Shown here: positions 40,031 to 50,400 of the stretch, piece by piece
Numbering within the stretch: the first letter of the stretch is position 1
How the letters are laid out: the number at the start of each line of letters is the position of its first letter
NCBI GenBank assembly: GCA_012861695.1
Contig: JAAOOA010000633.1
Span: 160,001 to 224,000, forward strand
From: Trematomus loennbergii
Taxonomy: Eukaryota; Chordata; Actinopteri; Perciformes; Nototheniidae
Reading direction: 5' to 3'
DNA: 64,000 bases
The notes under the pieces: generated by a model
What the model saw: only the letters and a program-made list of their open reading frames with translations
The model's database searches: none
Told to the model about the DNA's origin: nothing
Made by a program: the position numbers and the translations under genes

Positions 40031-40531
40031 TTAATCTCCTTTCTTCTTTTCTACTTTGATAATCCAACTATTTCGGAAAATGGAAAAAAAGTTATTCCGT
40101 AAAAATATTCAGACTTTTTGGGGGAATTTTACAAAAGAAATGAACTTTCTAGTTTCCTCTGGTCTCCCAGCGGTGTTTTGAGCTTCTTTCTTCTTATTTC
40201 ACATCAAACCAAAGATACAGCTTCTAACTCTTCGTTCAGATTGTAAAGAGAAAGCAGCAAATCTTCTCATGTGCCGAGCTGCAGAGCAGCACGAGGCCAA
40301 AGGTCCACATCCACATTAGGGTCCTTTGCATCTTGTCAAGCGTCTGAGTTAGTGGAGGAGCTGCAGCCGTCAGAGAAACGTAGAGAGAGGCACGGAGAGA
40401 AAATACTGCAAGTACCTCAAATAAGAAGTAAAGTAATCAGGGTGAAGTAAAAGTACTCAGTTACTCAGTTTGTTTCTCACCTGACAGCACGACGAGGAAA
40501 GGACGAAGACCGGAGGAGAGACGGCCGCCAT
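34556..40531 (-). CDS. TIM/HAVCR-like receptor, eight exons, frame broken
   Basis: Type I membrane protein of the TIM family: one IgV domain, mucin stalk, transmembrane helix, short cytoplasmic tail. Mammalian TIM proteins bind phosphatidylserine and tune T-cell and phagocyte responses. Minus-strand exons: 40531-40481 (signal peptide), 39960-39796 and 37540-37379 (IgV), 37226-37164 (Thr-rich mucin), 36928-36846, 35814-35736 (TM), 35662-35629, 34642-34556 (tail). IgV landmarks: CQYSVRRLGRSRVCWGR, CGTFWC, SERYRLSG, DSGPYCCRVDI, LFNDKK. TM: VVSLSVVLLIVFASIFIFLA. The tail ends ENVYTLD. Splice phases agree at most junctions. Single-base breaks occur in exon 1, in exon 2 before the first Cys, at an A run near 37400, and at exon 7 to 8. 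A poly(A) signal lies at 34541-34536. Which TIM it corresponds to is unclear. The mucin exon is very short. Confidence 0.8.
34790..35490. repeat. Degenerate AATTCTGAGAAAA tandem repeat, split by a LINE
   Basis: Loose ~18-25 bp units containing AATTCTGAGAAAA(A)GTC run from about 34795 to 35014 and resume at 35393-35485. It lies in the last intron of the TIM-like gene. Confidence 0.7.
35015..35392 (+). mobile_element. 5'-truncated LINE 3' end with 13-bp target duplication
   Basis: Flanked by AATTATGAGAAAA at 35002-35014 and 35393-35405. The right part ends GTTGTTTAATAAAATAAAAT then an A-rich tail, typical of L1-like 3' ends. The left part is a (TA)n microsatellite (about 35044-35146). Confidence 0.75.
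35736..35814 (-). CDS. TIM-like exon 6, transmembrane helix
   Basis: TRV then about 21 hydrophobic residues (VVSLSVVLLIVFASIFIFLA) and a stop-transfer RR across the next junction. Donor GTACGT. Confidence 0.8.
36280..36712. mobile_element. TIR-type MITE in TIM-like intron
   Basis: Both ends carry inward-facing CTTTCACACC and TTCCCCCCGAACT motifs (left about 36288-36322, right about 36650-36708 as complement). The CTTTCACACCGG type of terminus resembles Harbinger-derived fish MITEs. No coding capacity. Confidence 0.65.
36846..36928 (-). CDS. TIM-like exon 5, juxtamembrane
   Basis: VNWRSLLSSQLDLLRRNSTS then DPDAFTSE; one N-glycosylation sequon (NST). Phases 1 in and 0 out fit the neighbours. 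The donor GTCATT is weak. Confidence 0.6.
37164..37226 (-). CDS. TIM-like exon 4, mini mucin domain
   Basis: APVTTSP followed by seven Thr coded by (ACA)7, then GTSQVTT. Potential O-glycosylation stalk. The coding microsatellite may vary in length between individuals. Confidence 0.65.
37379..37540 (-). CDS. TIM-like exon 3, IgV second half
   Basis: VSERYRLSGAVLDGQMDLDI..DSGPYCCRVDIHGLFNDKK then, after a one-base break at the five-base A run, HHELRVVK. Donor GTGAGG. Confidence 0.85.
37590..37755. repeat. ~50-bp short tandem repeat in TIM-like intron 2
   Basis: Four units of the type CTTCTACATCAACATGTGTC followed by CCCTCTTCTTCATGT. Confidence 0.8.
38100..38192. repeat. 40-bp minisatellite, part 1
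   Basis: Units AGTGTATTAGTACTTCAGCT + GTAACAGAGTGTGTGTACAG. The array is cut at 38192 by a transposon and continues at 39657. Confidence 0.8.
38193..39656. mobile_element. hAT-like DNA transposon inserted in the 40-bp minisatellite
   Basis: Ends CAGTGTGAGAAAAAGT and ACTTTTTCGCACACTG (one mismatch). GTACA is present on both sides (38188-38192, 39657-39661). Removing the element restores the phase of the 40-bp repeat. Subterminal CTTGTCCATGGACAAGTG palindrome and repeated CTTGTCC boxes near both ends, which may be transposase binding sites. The interior is occupied by a second element. Confidence 0.8.
38404..39359. mobile_element. Nested element with TAGGGTTGGG/CCCAACCCTG ends
   Basis: Left end TAGGGTTGGGTATAGTTTGG with repeated CGATTCCGGTT motifs; right end GGAACCGAGTTTTGCTTCCC + AACCCTG. 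Contains a LINE-tail-like scrap at 38762-38822 (AATAATAATAATACATTATA). No matching target duplication was seen. Confidence 0.6.
39657..39795. repeat. 40-bp minisatellite, part 2
   Basis: Three and a half units, same consensus as 38100-38192. It ends at the exon 2 donor of the TIM-like gene. Confidence 0.8.
39796..39960 (-). CDS. TIM-like exon 2, IgV first half
   Basis: Reads TSCFKVWEGGVASLTL, then in another frame CQYSVRRLGRSRVCWGR..CGTFWCRDLLLQSDENGVVSK. The first Cys, the CWGRG-like motif and the second Cys pair are typical of TIM IgV domains. Ends in phase 0 at donor GTACTA. Confidence 0.8.
39965..40029. repeat. (CA)n at the TIM-like exon 2 acceptor
   Basis: About 31 CA units end two bases from the splice acceptor (on the minus strand a (TG)n runs into CGCAG). 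It therefore replaces the normal polypyrimidine tract. Confidence 0.85.
40481..40531 (-). CDS. TIM-like exon 1, signal peptide
   Basis: ATG at 40531-40529. MAAVSP followed, one frame over, by LRPFLVVLSG, a hydrophobic leader. Donor GTGAGA. A base appears to be missing near 40510. Confidence 0.6.
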
Positions 40532-41130
40532 GCTGTGTGTGTGTGTGTGTGGTGTGTGTGTGTGTGGGTGTGGGTGTGGGTGTGTGTGTGTGGATTGTCT
40601 GACCACAGTATGTCTCTGTGCTGAGGGAACATGTGTGTTTGTGTAGTAAAAGTTAGTTCTTAGCAATTACACATAACTTTAAAAATAATAATCTGAGTTT
40701 TTCCTCATGTTTGTTTTATAAAATGTCCGTTCTTTTAAAATATTCCAAATAATCTTTAATGTAGAAATTCAGAATATTTTCTCTTAATATTTTGACAATT
40801 CTTGTTTTATTTAACATTTATTTTTTGGTGATTTTCCAACTTTTATTTGGAGATTTCTGCCAGTTTTTTCTTTTAATTCTGCAATTATTTCCAAAACATT
40901 CTGAATTTTAACATTTAGAATTTTCTGTAGATTTTATCTGGATATATATTCTGACTTTTACTCTTGATATCCAGAATCTCTGATTGCAGTGTTTTGACTT
41001 GTCTTGAATATTTCCAGCCAATTTCTCATTAAATGTTTTTTAATATTCTGACTTTATTGTAATTTCCGTAAATCAGAATAAAACTGATTTGAAGAGCGTC
41101 ATTTTGGACTGCAACACAAAGCACCATTCA
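40532..41130. other. 5' flank of the TIM-like gene
   Basis: A (TG)n with GGTG breaks at 40535-40592 lies immediately 5' of the start codon. The rest is T-rich, with no recognisable TATA box or gene. Confidence 0.4.
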
Positions 41131-41133
41131 TGC

Positions 41134-41228
<95 letters not shown>

Positions 41229-41231
41229 ACA

Positions 41232-41263
<32 letters not shown>

Positions 41264-41273
41264 CACACACACA

Positions 41274-41330
<57 letters not shown>
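41131..41330. repeat. (CA)n microsatellite, interrupted
   Basis: About 97 CA dinucleotides with ACCA and CAAC breaks. Confidence 0.95.
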
Positions 41331-41480
41331 TGGCTGTGTGGAGATGTCGCAGAAATATAAAGGGTTCATTATTCACGCTATATACTCCCAATGCCCCCCC
41401 CCAAACTCTGAGAGGCTTCTATATTAATAAACACAACAAAAAATGTAACCAAACGAAATGAAACATATTACATAACCAGG

Positions 41481-44400
41481 ACTCTTTAAAGTAGAAACAC
41501 TACATATGATATACACCTGAACATCAGTCAGGAGAGGACTCTTTAAAGTAGAAACACTACATACTGATATACACCTGAACATCAGCAGGAGAGGACTCTT
41601 TAAAGTAGAGACACTACAATACTGATATACACCTGAACATCAGCAGGAGAGGACTCTTTAAAGTAGAGACACTACATACTGATATACACCTGAACATCAG
41701 CAGGAGAGGACTCTTTAAAGTAGAGACACTACATACTGATATACACCTGAACATCAGCAGGAGAGGACTCTTAAAGTGGAGACACTACATACTGATATAC
41801 ACCTGAACATCAGCAGGAGAGGACTCTTTAAAGTAGAGACACTACATACTGATATACACCTGAACATCAGCAGGAGAGGACTCTTTAAAGTAGAAACACT
41901 ACATACTGATATAACACCTGAACATCAGCAGGAGAGGACTCTTTAAAGTAGAGACACTACATACTGTATACACCTGAACATCAGTAGGAGAGGACTCTTT
42001 AAAGTAGAGACACTACATACTGATATACCACCTGAACATCAGCAGGAGAGGACTCTTTAAAGTGGAGACACTACATACTGATATACACCTGAACATCAGC
42101 AGGAGAGGACTCTTTAAAGTAGAGACACTACATACTGATATACACCTGAACATCAGCGGAGAGGACTCTTTAAAGTAGAGCCACTACATACTGATATACA
42201 CCTGAACATCAGCAGGAGAGGACTCTTTAAAGTAGATACGCTACATACTGATATACACCTGAACATCAGCAGGAGAGGACTCTTTAAAGTAGAGACACTA
42301 CATACTGATATACACCTGAAACATCAGCAGGAGAGGACTCTTTAAAGTAGAGACACTACATACTGATATACACCTGAACATCAGCAGGAGAGGACTCTTT
42401 AAAGTAGAAACACTACATACTGATATACACCTGAACATCAGCAGGAGAGGACTCTTTAAAGTAGAGACACTACATACTGATATACACCTGAACATCAGCA
42501 GGAGAGGACTCTTTAAAGTGGAGACACTACATACTGATATACACCTGAACATCAGCAGGAGAGGACTCTTTAAAGTAGAGACACTACATACTGATATACA
42601 CCTGAACATCAGCAGGAGAGGACTCTTTAAAGTGGAGACACTACATACTGATATACACCTGAACATCAGCAGGAGAGGACTCTTTAAAGTAGAGACACTA
42701 CATACTGATATACACCTGAACATCAGCAGGAGAGGACTCTTTAAAGTAGAGACACTACATACTGATATACACCTGAACATCAGCAGGAGAGGACTCTTTA
42801 AAGTAGAAACACTACATACTGATATACACCTGAACATCAGCAGGAGAGGACTCTTTAAAGTAGAGACACTACATACTGATATACACCTGAACATCAGCAG
42901 GAGAGGACTCTTTAAAGTAGAGACACTACATACTGATATACACCTGAACATCAGCAGGAGAGGACTCTTTAAAGTGGAGACACTACATACTGATATACAC
43001 CTGAACATCAGCAGGAGAGGACTCTTTAAAGTAGAGACACTACATACTGATATACACCTGAACATCAGCAGGAGAGGACTCTTTAAGTAGAGCCACTACA
43101 TACTGATATACACCTGAACATCAGCAGGAGAGGACTCTTTAAAGTAGATACGCTACATACTGATATACACCTGAACATCAGCAGGAGAGGACTCTTTAAA
43201 GTAGAGACACTACATACTGATATACACCTGAACATCAGCAGGAGAGGACTCTTTAAAGTAGAGACACTACATACTGATATACACCTGAACATCAGCAAGA
43301 GGACTCTTTAAAGTAGAAACACTACATACTGATATACACCTGAACATCAGCAGGAGAGGACTCTTTAAAGTAGAGACACTACATACTGATATACACCTGA
43401 ACATCAGCAGGAGAGGACTCTTTAAGTGGAGACACTATACTGATATACACCTGAACATCAGCAGGAGAGGACTCTTTAAAGTAGAGACACTACATACTGA
43501 TATACACCTGAACATCAGCAGGAGAGGCTCTTTAAAGTAGATACGCTACATACTGATATACACCTGAACATCAGCAGGAGAGGACTCTTTAAAGTAGAGA
43601 CACTACATACTGATATACACCTGAACATCAGCAGGAGAGGACTCTTTAAAGTAGAGACACTACATACTGATATACACCTGAACATCAGCAGGAGAGGACT
43701 CTTTAAAGTAGAGACACTACATACTGATATACACCTGAACATCAGCAGAGAGGACTCTTTAAGTAGACACTACATACTGATATACACCTGAACATCAGCA
43801 GGAGAGGACTCTTTAAAGTAGAGACACTACATACTGATATACACCTGAACATCAGCAGGAGAGGACTCTTTAAAGTAGAGACACTACATACTGATATACA
43901 CCTGAACATCAGCAGGAGAGGACTCTTTAAAGTAGAGACACTACATACTGATATACACCTGAACATCAGCAGGAGAGGACTCTTTAAAGTGGAGAACTAC
44001 ATACTGATATACACCTGAACATCAGCAGGAGAGGAACTCTTTAAAGTAGAGACACTACATACTGATATACACCTGAACATCAGCAGGAGAGGACTCTTTA
44101 AAGTAGAGACACTACATACTGATATACCCTGAACATCAGCAGGAGAGGACTCTTAAAGTAGATACGCTACATACTGATATACACCTGAACATCAGCAGGA
44201 GAGGACTCTTTAAAGTAGAGACACTACATACTGATATCACCTGAACATCAGCAGGAGAGGACTCTTTAAAGTAGAGACACTACATACTGATATACACCTG
44301 AACATCAGCAGGAGAGGACTCTTTAAAGTAGAACACTACATACTGATATACACCTGAACATCAGGCAGGAGAGGACTCTTTAAAGTAGAGACACTACATA

Positions 44401-45451
44401 CTGATATACACCTGAACATCAGCAGGAGGACTCTTTAAAGTGGAGACACTACATACTGATATACACCTGAACATCAGCAGGAGAGGACTCTTTAAAGTAG
44501 AGCACTACATACTGATATACACCTGAACATCAGCAGGAGAGGACTCTTTAAAGTAGATACGCTACATACTGATATACACCTGAACATCAGCAGGAGAGGA
44601 CTCTTTAAAGTAGAGACCTACATACTGTATACACCTGAACATCAGCAGGAGAGGACTCTTTAAAGTAGAGACACTACATACTGATATACACCTGAACATC
44701 AGCAGGAGAGGACTCTTTAAAGTAGAGACACTACATACTGATATACACCTGAACATCAGCAGGAGAGGACTCTTTAAAGTAGATACGCTACATACTGATA
44801 TACACCTGACATCAGCAGGAGAGGACTCTTTAAAGTAGAGACACTACATACTGATATACACCTGAACATCAGCAGGAGAGGACTCTTTAAAGTAGAGACA
44901 CTACATACTGATATACACCTGAACATCAGCAGGAGAGGACTCTTTAAAGTAGAGACACTACATACTGATATACACCTGAACATCAGCAGGAGAGGACTCT
45001 TTAAAGTAGAGACACTACATACTGATATACACCTGAACATCAGCAGGAGAGGACTCTTTAAAGTAGAGACACTACATACTGATATACACCTGAACATCAG
45101 CAGGAGAGGACTCTTTAAAGTAGAGACACTACATACTGATATACACCTGAACATCAGCAGGAGAGGACTCTTTAAAGTGAGACACTACATACTGATATAC
45201 ACCTGAACATCAGCAGGAGAGGACTCTTTAAAGTAGAGACACTACATACTGATATACACCTGAACATCAGCAGGAGAGGACTCTTTAAAGTAGAGACACT
45301 ACATACTGATATACACCTGAACATCAGCAGGAGAGGACTCTTTAAAGTAGATACACTACATACTGATATACACCTGAACATCAGCAGGAGAGGACTCTTT
45401 AAAGTAGAGACACTACATACTGATATACACCTGAACATCAGCAGGAGAGGA
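41481..45451. repeat. 57-bp minisatellite, about 70 copies
   Basis: Unit: AACATCAGCAGGAGAGGACT, CTTTAAAGTAGAGACACTAC, ATACTGATATACACCTG. Variants GTGGAGAC, GTAGAAAC, GTAGAGCC and GTAGATACGC recur in a fixed order, which shows higher-order structure. Because 57 is 19 codons, both strands show long periodic frames (LKSPLLLMFRCISVCSVST and its complement); these are not genes. Confidence 0.97.
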
Positions 45452-45454
45452 AAA

Positions 45455-46022
45455 AAATGCTACAACTGTTTATCCATAGGTTAATAATGTATCTGTGCCT
45501 TGAAACTTTGAAAAAAATATTTATAATCCATAATTCCATTTTTTTTGTATAAAGAGATTTCATTCATCAAAATCAAGCAAGGGAAGCCAGAGATTTTGGA
45601 AAATCCACCCAAATGACCCCAGAAGTGGTTTCTTTTGCTAAATCTCTCTAAAAAGGCCAAATGTCACTTGTTTTGCATCAATCTTGATACAGGGTACTTA
45701 TTATATGTTGTACTTTGGATTCCTAAAGCTTTTAGTGTACTAACCCATCATCCAAGGGTAGTTTTCACTATAAGTAAAAAATGAATTTTTGGACGGACAC
45801 TATAATTTACAGTTTTTTACTATGTAAAATATGAATTTTCTTTAAATTAAAAAACATCTATATTGATTCTGACTTTTCTACATCCAACTCACAGGTTTAT
45901 CATTACTTTGAGAAAAAAGATTATTAATTTAACCCTTTTAGAAGGGAAGATATGGTCATTTGTTCTGGGAATGTCATTTTCGAGCCTGAGACCTGAAAAA
46001 CAGGCTCAGGGCTTAACAGGTT
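45455..46022. mobile_element. Dispersed repeat, inverted copy of the 24.2 kb element
   Basis: Bases 45640-46022 are the reverse complement of 24246-24531 joined to 27847-28000, without the 3.3 kb insertion. Ends GGGCTTAACAGGTT. Confidence 0.75.
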
Positions 46023-46515
46023 AAAGATCAATAACAGTCAGAAAAATGTGAAGAACATTTTTAATTTCATGACATTTTGTGCTCATCATTTATCATCATA
46101 AATGTAAATGAAATGGAGAAAATGTCACATGAATGTATAAATATAAATTTGGAAAAAAGACAATGCTTTCTCTGTAAAGCGGCCTTGGGTCCCCTCAAAG
46201 GCGCTATATAAATTGAAGTTATTATTATTAAAGGGCTTTCAATGATTAAAATATGTAATTACATAGCCAATAAAATATTGGCAAATATTTGATCCGTTCT
46301 AAATATTTTAAAGGGATATCTTTCAGGTTCAGAAAACGTGCACGCGTTAAAAAAGTGAAAGTTGTTTTATTAACACATTGACTTTGACCGTCCTAATATT
46401 TATTTATAAATAATTATGAATTAAACAATTATTTTGAACGTGTTCCCAGAGGCTCATGGGAGTTGTAGTTAATGATGGGGTCCATGTTGCTGAATCTGAG
46501 CTCTTCCTGTTTCAG
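46023..46515 (+). other. Intron-like DNA 5' of the partial gene copy
   Basis: Contains a LINE (L2-type) tail at 46172-46227 (TGTAAAGCGGCCTTGGGTCC then ATTATTATTA). From about 46060 it is a diverged duplicate of 63110-63726, the last intron of the intact family member. Confidence 0.6.
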
Positions 46516-46725
46516 CTGCTGGAGTTCGGTCCGGTCCGACTGAGAGAGAAACTGAAGTTCTGCAAAGGAGAAATACTCAAACACAGGTCCAGTTTGGAGA
46601 CAGGCTTCTACCCTCAGGTCCAGTTTGATGACTTCCTGTTAGCCGAGGCGACTGTTCGCAGACCTTGGCCTGAAGACCCCTCCCCACTGGACAGAGAAGA
46701 AGACCCCTCCCCACTGGAGAGATGA
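46516..46725 (+). pseudogene. Terminal exon of a second copy of the 52.9-63.9 kb gene
   Basis: After acceptor CTGTTTCAG it reads LLEFGPVRLREKLKFCKGEI, clearly homologous to the last exon at 63727. Then come FDDFLLAEATV, WPEDPSPL and a stop at 46723 caused by a 2-base loss in the tandem repeat that follows. No other exons of this copy are found upstream within 6 kb, so it is a partial duplicate, or its 5' exons lie beyond the 57-bp array. An AATAAA near 47369 could end its transcript. Confidence 0.7.
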
Positions 46726-47140
46726 AGACCCCTCCGCACTGCAGAGAGATGAAGACCACTCCCCACTGCAGAGAGATGAAGACCCCTCCCCACTGGAGAG
46801 AGATGAAGACCCTCCCCACTGCAGAGAGATGAAGACCCCTCCCCACTGCAGAGAGATGAAGACCCCTCCCCACTGGAGAGAGATGAAGACCCCTCCCCAC
46901 TGGACAGAGAAGAGAAGAAGAGATGAAGACCCTCCCCACTGGAGAGAGATGAAGACCCCTCCCCACTGGACAGAGATGAAGACCCCTCCCCACTGCAGAG
47001 AGATGAAGACCCCTCCCCACTGGAGAGAGATGAAGACCCCTCCCCACTGGAGAGAGATGAAGACCCCTCCCCACTGCAGAGAGATGAAGACCCCTCCCCA
47101 CTGCAGAGAGATGAAGACCCCTCCCCACTGCAGAGAGATG
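46672..47140. repeat. 27-bp coding-type tandem repeat (about 17 copies)
   Basis: Unit GAAGACCCCTCCCCACTG + CAGAGAGAT, reading RDEDPSPLQ/E in the frame of the exon before it. Frame slips are introduced by GACCCTCC (one C short) and GAGAGAT variants. The intact paralogue at 63.86 kb has only one unit. Long open frames on the opposite strand reflect the stop-free unit only. Confidence 0.85.
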
Positions 47141-47415
47141 AAGAGCAGGACATTAATAAAGCAGAATAGATCAGAATCAGAGTTTAGATAAGCACATCCT
47201 GCCTTCACTGAACTAACATTACATTCAGAGTTGGAGCTAAATATTGGTTTATCTTATTTTACAAGTAAACATGTATTTTCTAGACGTTTTTGTTTTAGTG
47301 AATGAAATTATTAATTATCGTAACAATTTTTGTTGCAGTAGTTCTCTTTGCTTTTATTGAAATACTACAATAAACGGATGAAAGGATGTTCTGCCTGGAC
47401 ATTGGACTTTATTCC
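47141..47415. other. 3' flank of the partial gene copy
   Basis: Matches 63895-64000 (GAGCAGGACATTAATAAAGC, then GATAAGCACATCCTGCCTTC). Nothing else seen. Confidence 0.6.
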
Positions 47416-50400
47416 CTGTATTAATACTCTGTTACAGTGAAAGTACTAACACTACACTGTATTAATACTCTGTTACAGTGAAAGTACTAACACTGCATGA
47501 CTGTATTAATACTCTGTTACAGTGAAAGTACTAACACTACACTGTATGTATAAAAGTATACACACTACTGTTACAGTAAAAGTACTAACACTACACTGTA
47601 TTAATACTCTGTTACAGTAAAAGTACTAACACTACACTGTATTAATACTCTGTTACAGTAAAAGTACTAACACTACACTGTATTAATACTCTGTTACAGT
47701 AAAAGTACTAACACTACACTGTATTAATACTCTGTTACAGTAAAAGTACTAACACTACACTGTATTAATACTCTGTTACAGTAAAAGTACTAACACTACA
47801 CTGTATTAATACTCTGTTACAGTAAAGTACTAACACTACACTGTATTAATACTCTGTTACAGTAAAGTACTAACACTACACTGTATTAATACTCTGTTAC
47901 AGTAAAAGTACTAACACTACACTGTATTAATACTCTGTTACAGTAAAAGTACTAACACTACACTGTATTAATACTCTGTTACAGTAAAAGTACTAACCAC
48001 TACACTGTATTAATACTCTGTTACAGTGAAAGTACTAACACTACACTGTATTAATACTCTGTTACAGTAAAGTACTACACTACACTGTATTAATACTCTG
48101 TTACAGTAAAAGTACTAACACTACACTGTATTAATACTCTGTTACAGTGAAAGTACTAACACTACACTGTATTAATACTCTGTTACAGTAAAAGTACTAA
48201 CACTACACTGTATTAATACTCTGTTACAGTGAAAGTACTAACACTACACTGTATTAATACTCTGTTACAGTGAAAGTACTAACACTACACTGTATTAATA
48301 CTCTGTTACAGTAAAAGTACTACACTACACTGTATTAATACTCTGTTACAGTAAAAGTACTAACACTACACTGTATTAATACTCTGTTACAGTAAAAGTA
48401 CTAACACTACACTGTATTAATACTCTGTTACAGTGAAAGTACTAACACTACACTGTATTAATACTCTGTTACAGTAAAAGTACTACACTACACTGTATTA
48501 ATACTCTGTTACAGTAAAAGTACTAACACTACACTGTATTAATACTCTGTTACAGTAAAGTACTAACACTACACTGTATTAATACTCTGTTACAGTACTA
48601 TTTACTCTGTTACAAAGTACTAACACTACACTGTATTAATACTCTGTTACAGTAAAAGTACTAACACTACACTGTATTAATACTCTGTTACAGTAAAAGT
48701 ACTAACACTACACTGTATTAATACTCTGTTACAGTAAAGTACTAACACTACACTGTATTAATACTCTGTTACAGTGAAAGTACTAACACTACACTGTATT
48801 AATACTCTGTTACAGTAAAAGTACTAACACTACACTGTATTAATACTCTGTTACAGTGAAAAGTACTAACACTACACTGTATTAATACTCTGTTACAGTG
48901 AAAGTACTAACACTACACTGTATTAATACTCTGTTTCAGTGAAAGTACTAACACTGCACTGTATTAATACTCAGTTACAGTGAAAGTACTAACACTACAC
49001 TGTATTAATACTCTGTTCCAGTAAAAGTACTAACACTACACTGTATTAATACTCTGTTACAGTGAAAGTACTAACACTACACTGTATTAATACTCTGTTA
49101 CAGTGAAAGTACTAACACTACACTGTATAATACTCTGTTACAGTGAAAGTACTAACACTACACTGTATTAATACTCTGTTTCAGTGAAAGTACTAACACT
49201 GCACTGTATTAATACTCAGTTTACAGTGAAAGTACTAACACTACACTGTATTAATACTCTGTTCCAGTAAAGTACTAACACTACACTGTATTAATACTCT
49301 GTTACAGTGAAAGTACTAACACTACACTGTATTAATACTCTGTTACAGTGAAAGTACTAACACTACACTGTATTAATACTCTGTAACAGTGAAAGTACTA
49401 ACACTACACTGTATTAATACTCTGTTACAGTGAAAGTACTAACACTACACTGTATTAATACTCTGTTACAGTAAAAGTACTAACACTACACTGTATTAAT
49501 ACTCTGTTCCAGTGAAAGTACTAACACTACACTGTATTAATACTCTGTTACAGTGAAAGTACTAACACTACACTGTATTAATACTCTGTTCAGTGAAAGT
49601 ACTAACACTCACTGTATTAATACTCAGTTACAGTGAAAGTACTAACACTACACTGTATTAATACTCTGTTCCAGTAAAAGTACTAACACTACACTGTATT
49701 AATACTCTGTTCCAGTGAAAGTACTAACACTACACTGTATTAATACTCTGTTACAGTGAAAGTACTAACACTACACTGTATTAATACTCTGTTACAGTGA
49801 AAGTACTAACACTACACTGTATTAATACTCTGTTACAGTGAAAGTACTAACACACTGTATAATCTGTTACAGTGAAAGTACTAACACTGCACTGTATTAA
49901 TACTCAGTTACAGTGAAAGTACTAACACTACACTGTATTAATACTCTGTTCCAGTAAAAGTAGTACAACACTACACTGTATTAATACTCTGTTACAGTGA
50001 AAGTACTAACACTACACTGTATTAATACTCTTTCAGTGAAAGTACTAACACTGCACTGTATTAATACTCAGTTACAGTAAAAGTACTAACACTACACTGT
50101 ATTAATACTCTGTTCCAGTAAAAGTACTAACACTACACTGTATTAATACTCTGTTACAGTGAAAGTACTAACACTACACTGTATTAATACTCTGTTACAG
50201 TGAAAGTACTAACACTACACTGTATTAATACTCTGTTACAGTGAAAGTACTAACACTACACTGTATTAATACTCTGTTACAGTAAAAGTAACCACTACAC
50301 TGTATTAATACTCTGTTACAGTAAAAGTACTAACACTACACTGTATTAATACTCTGTTACAGTAAAAGTACTAACACTACACTGTATTAATACTCTGTTA

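Noticed and set aside
42298..45438. Long periodic frames (FRCISVCSVSTLKSPLLLM and the complementary strand ETLHTDIHLNISRRGLFKV)
   Set aside because: 57 bases is exactly 19 codons, so any stop-free phase stays open; both strands are open and unit indels break the frame as expected for non-coding DNA.
46577..47208. Three overlapping antisense frames of about 180 codons (GRGLHLS, SSGEGSS, WGGVFISLQ types)
   Set aside because: Mirror image of the 27-bp coding-type repeat; the sense strand is explained by homology to the exon at 63727.
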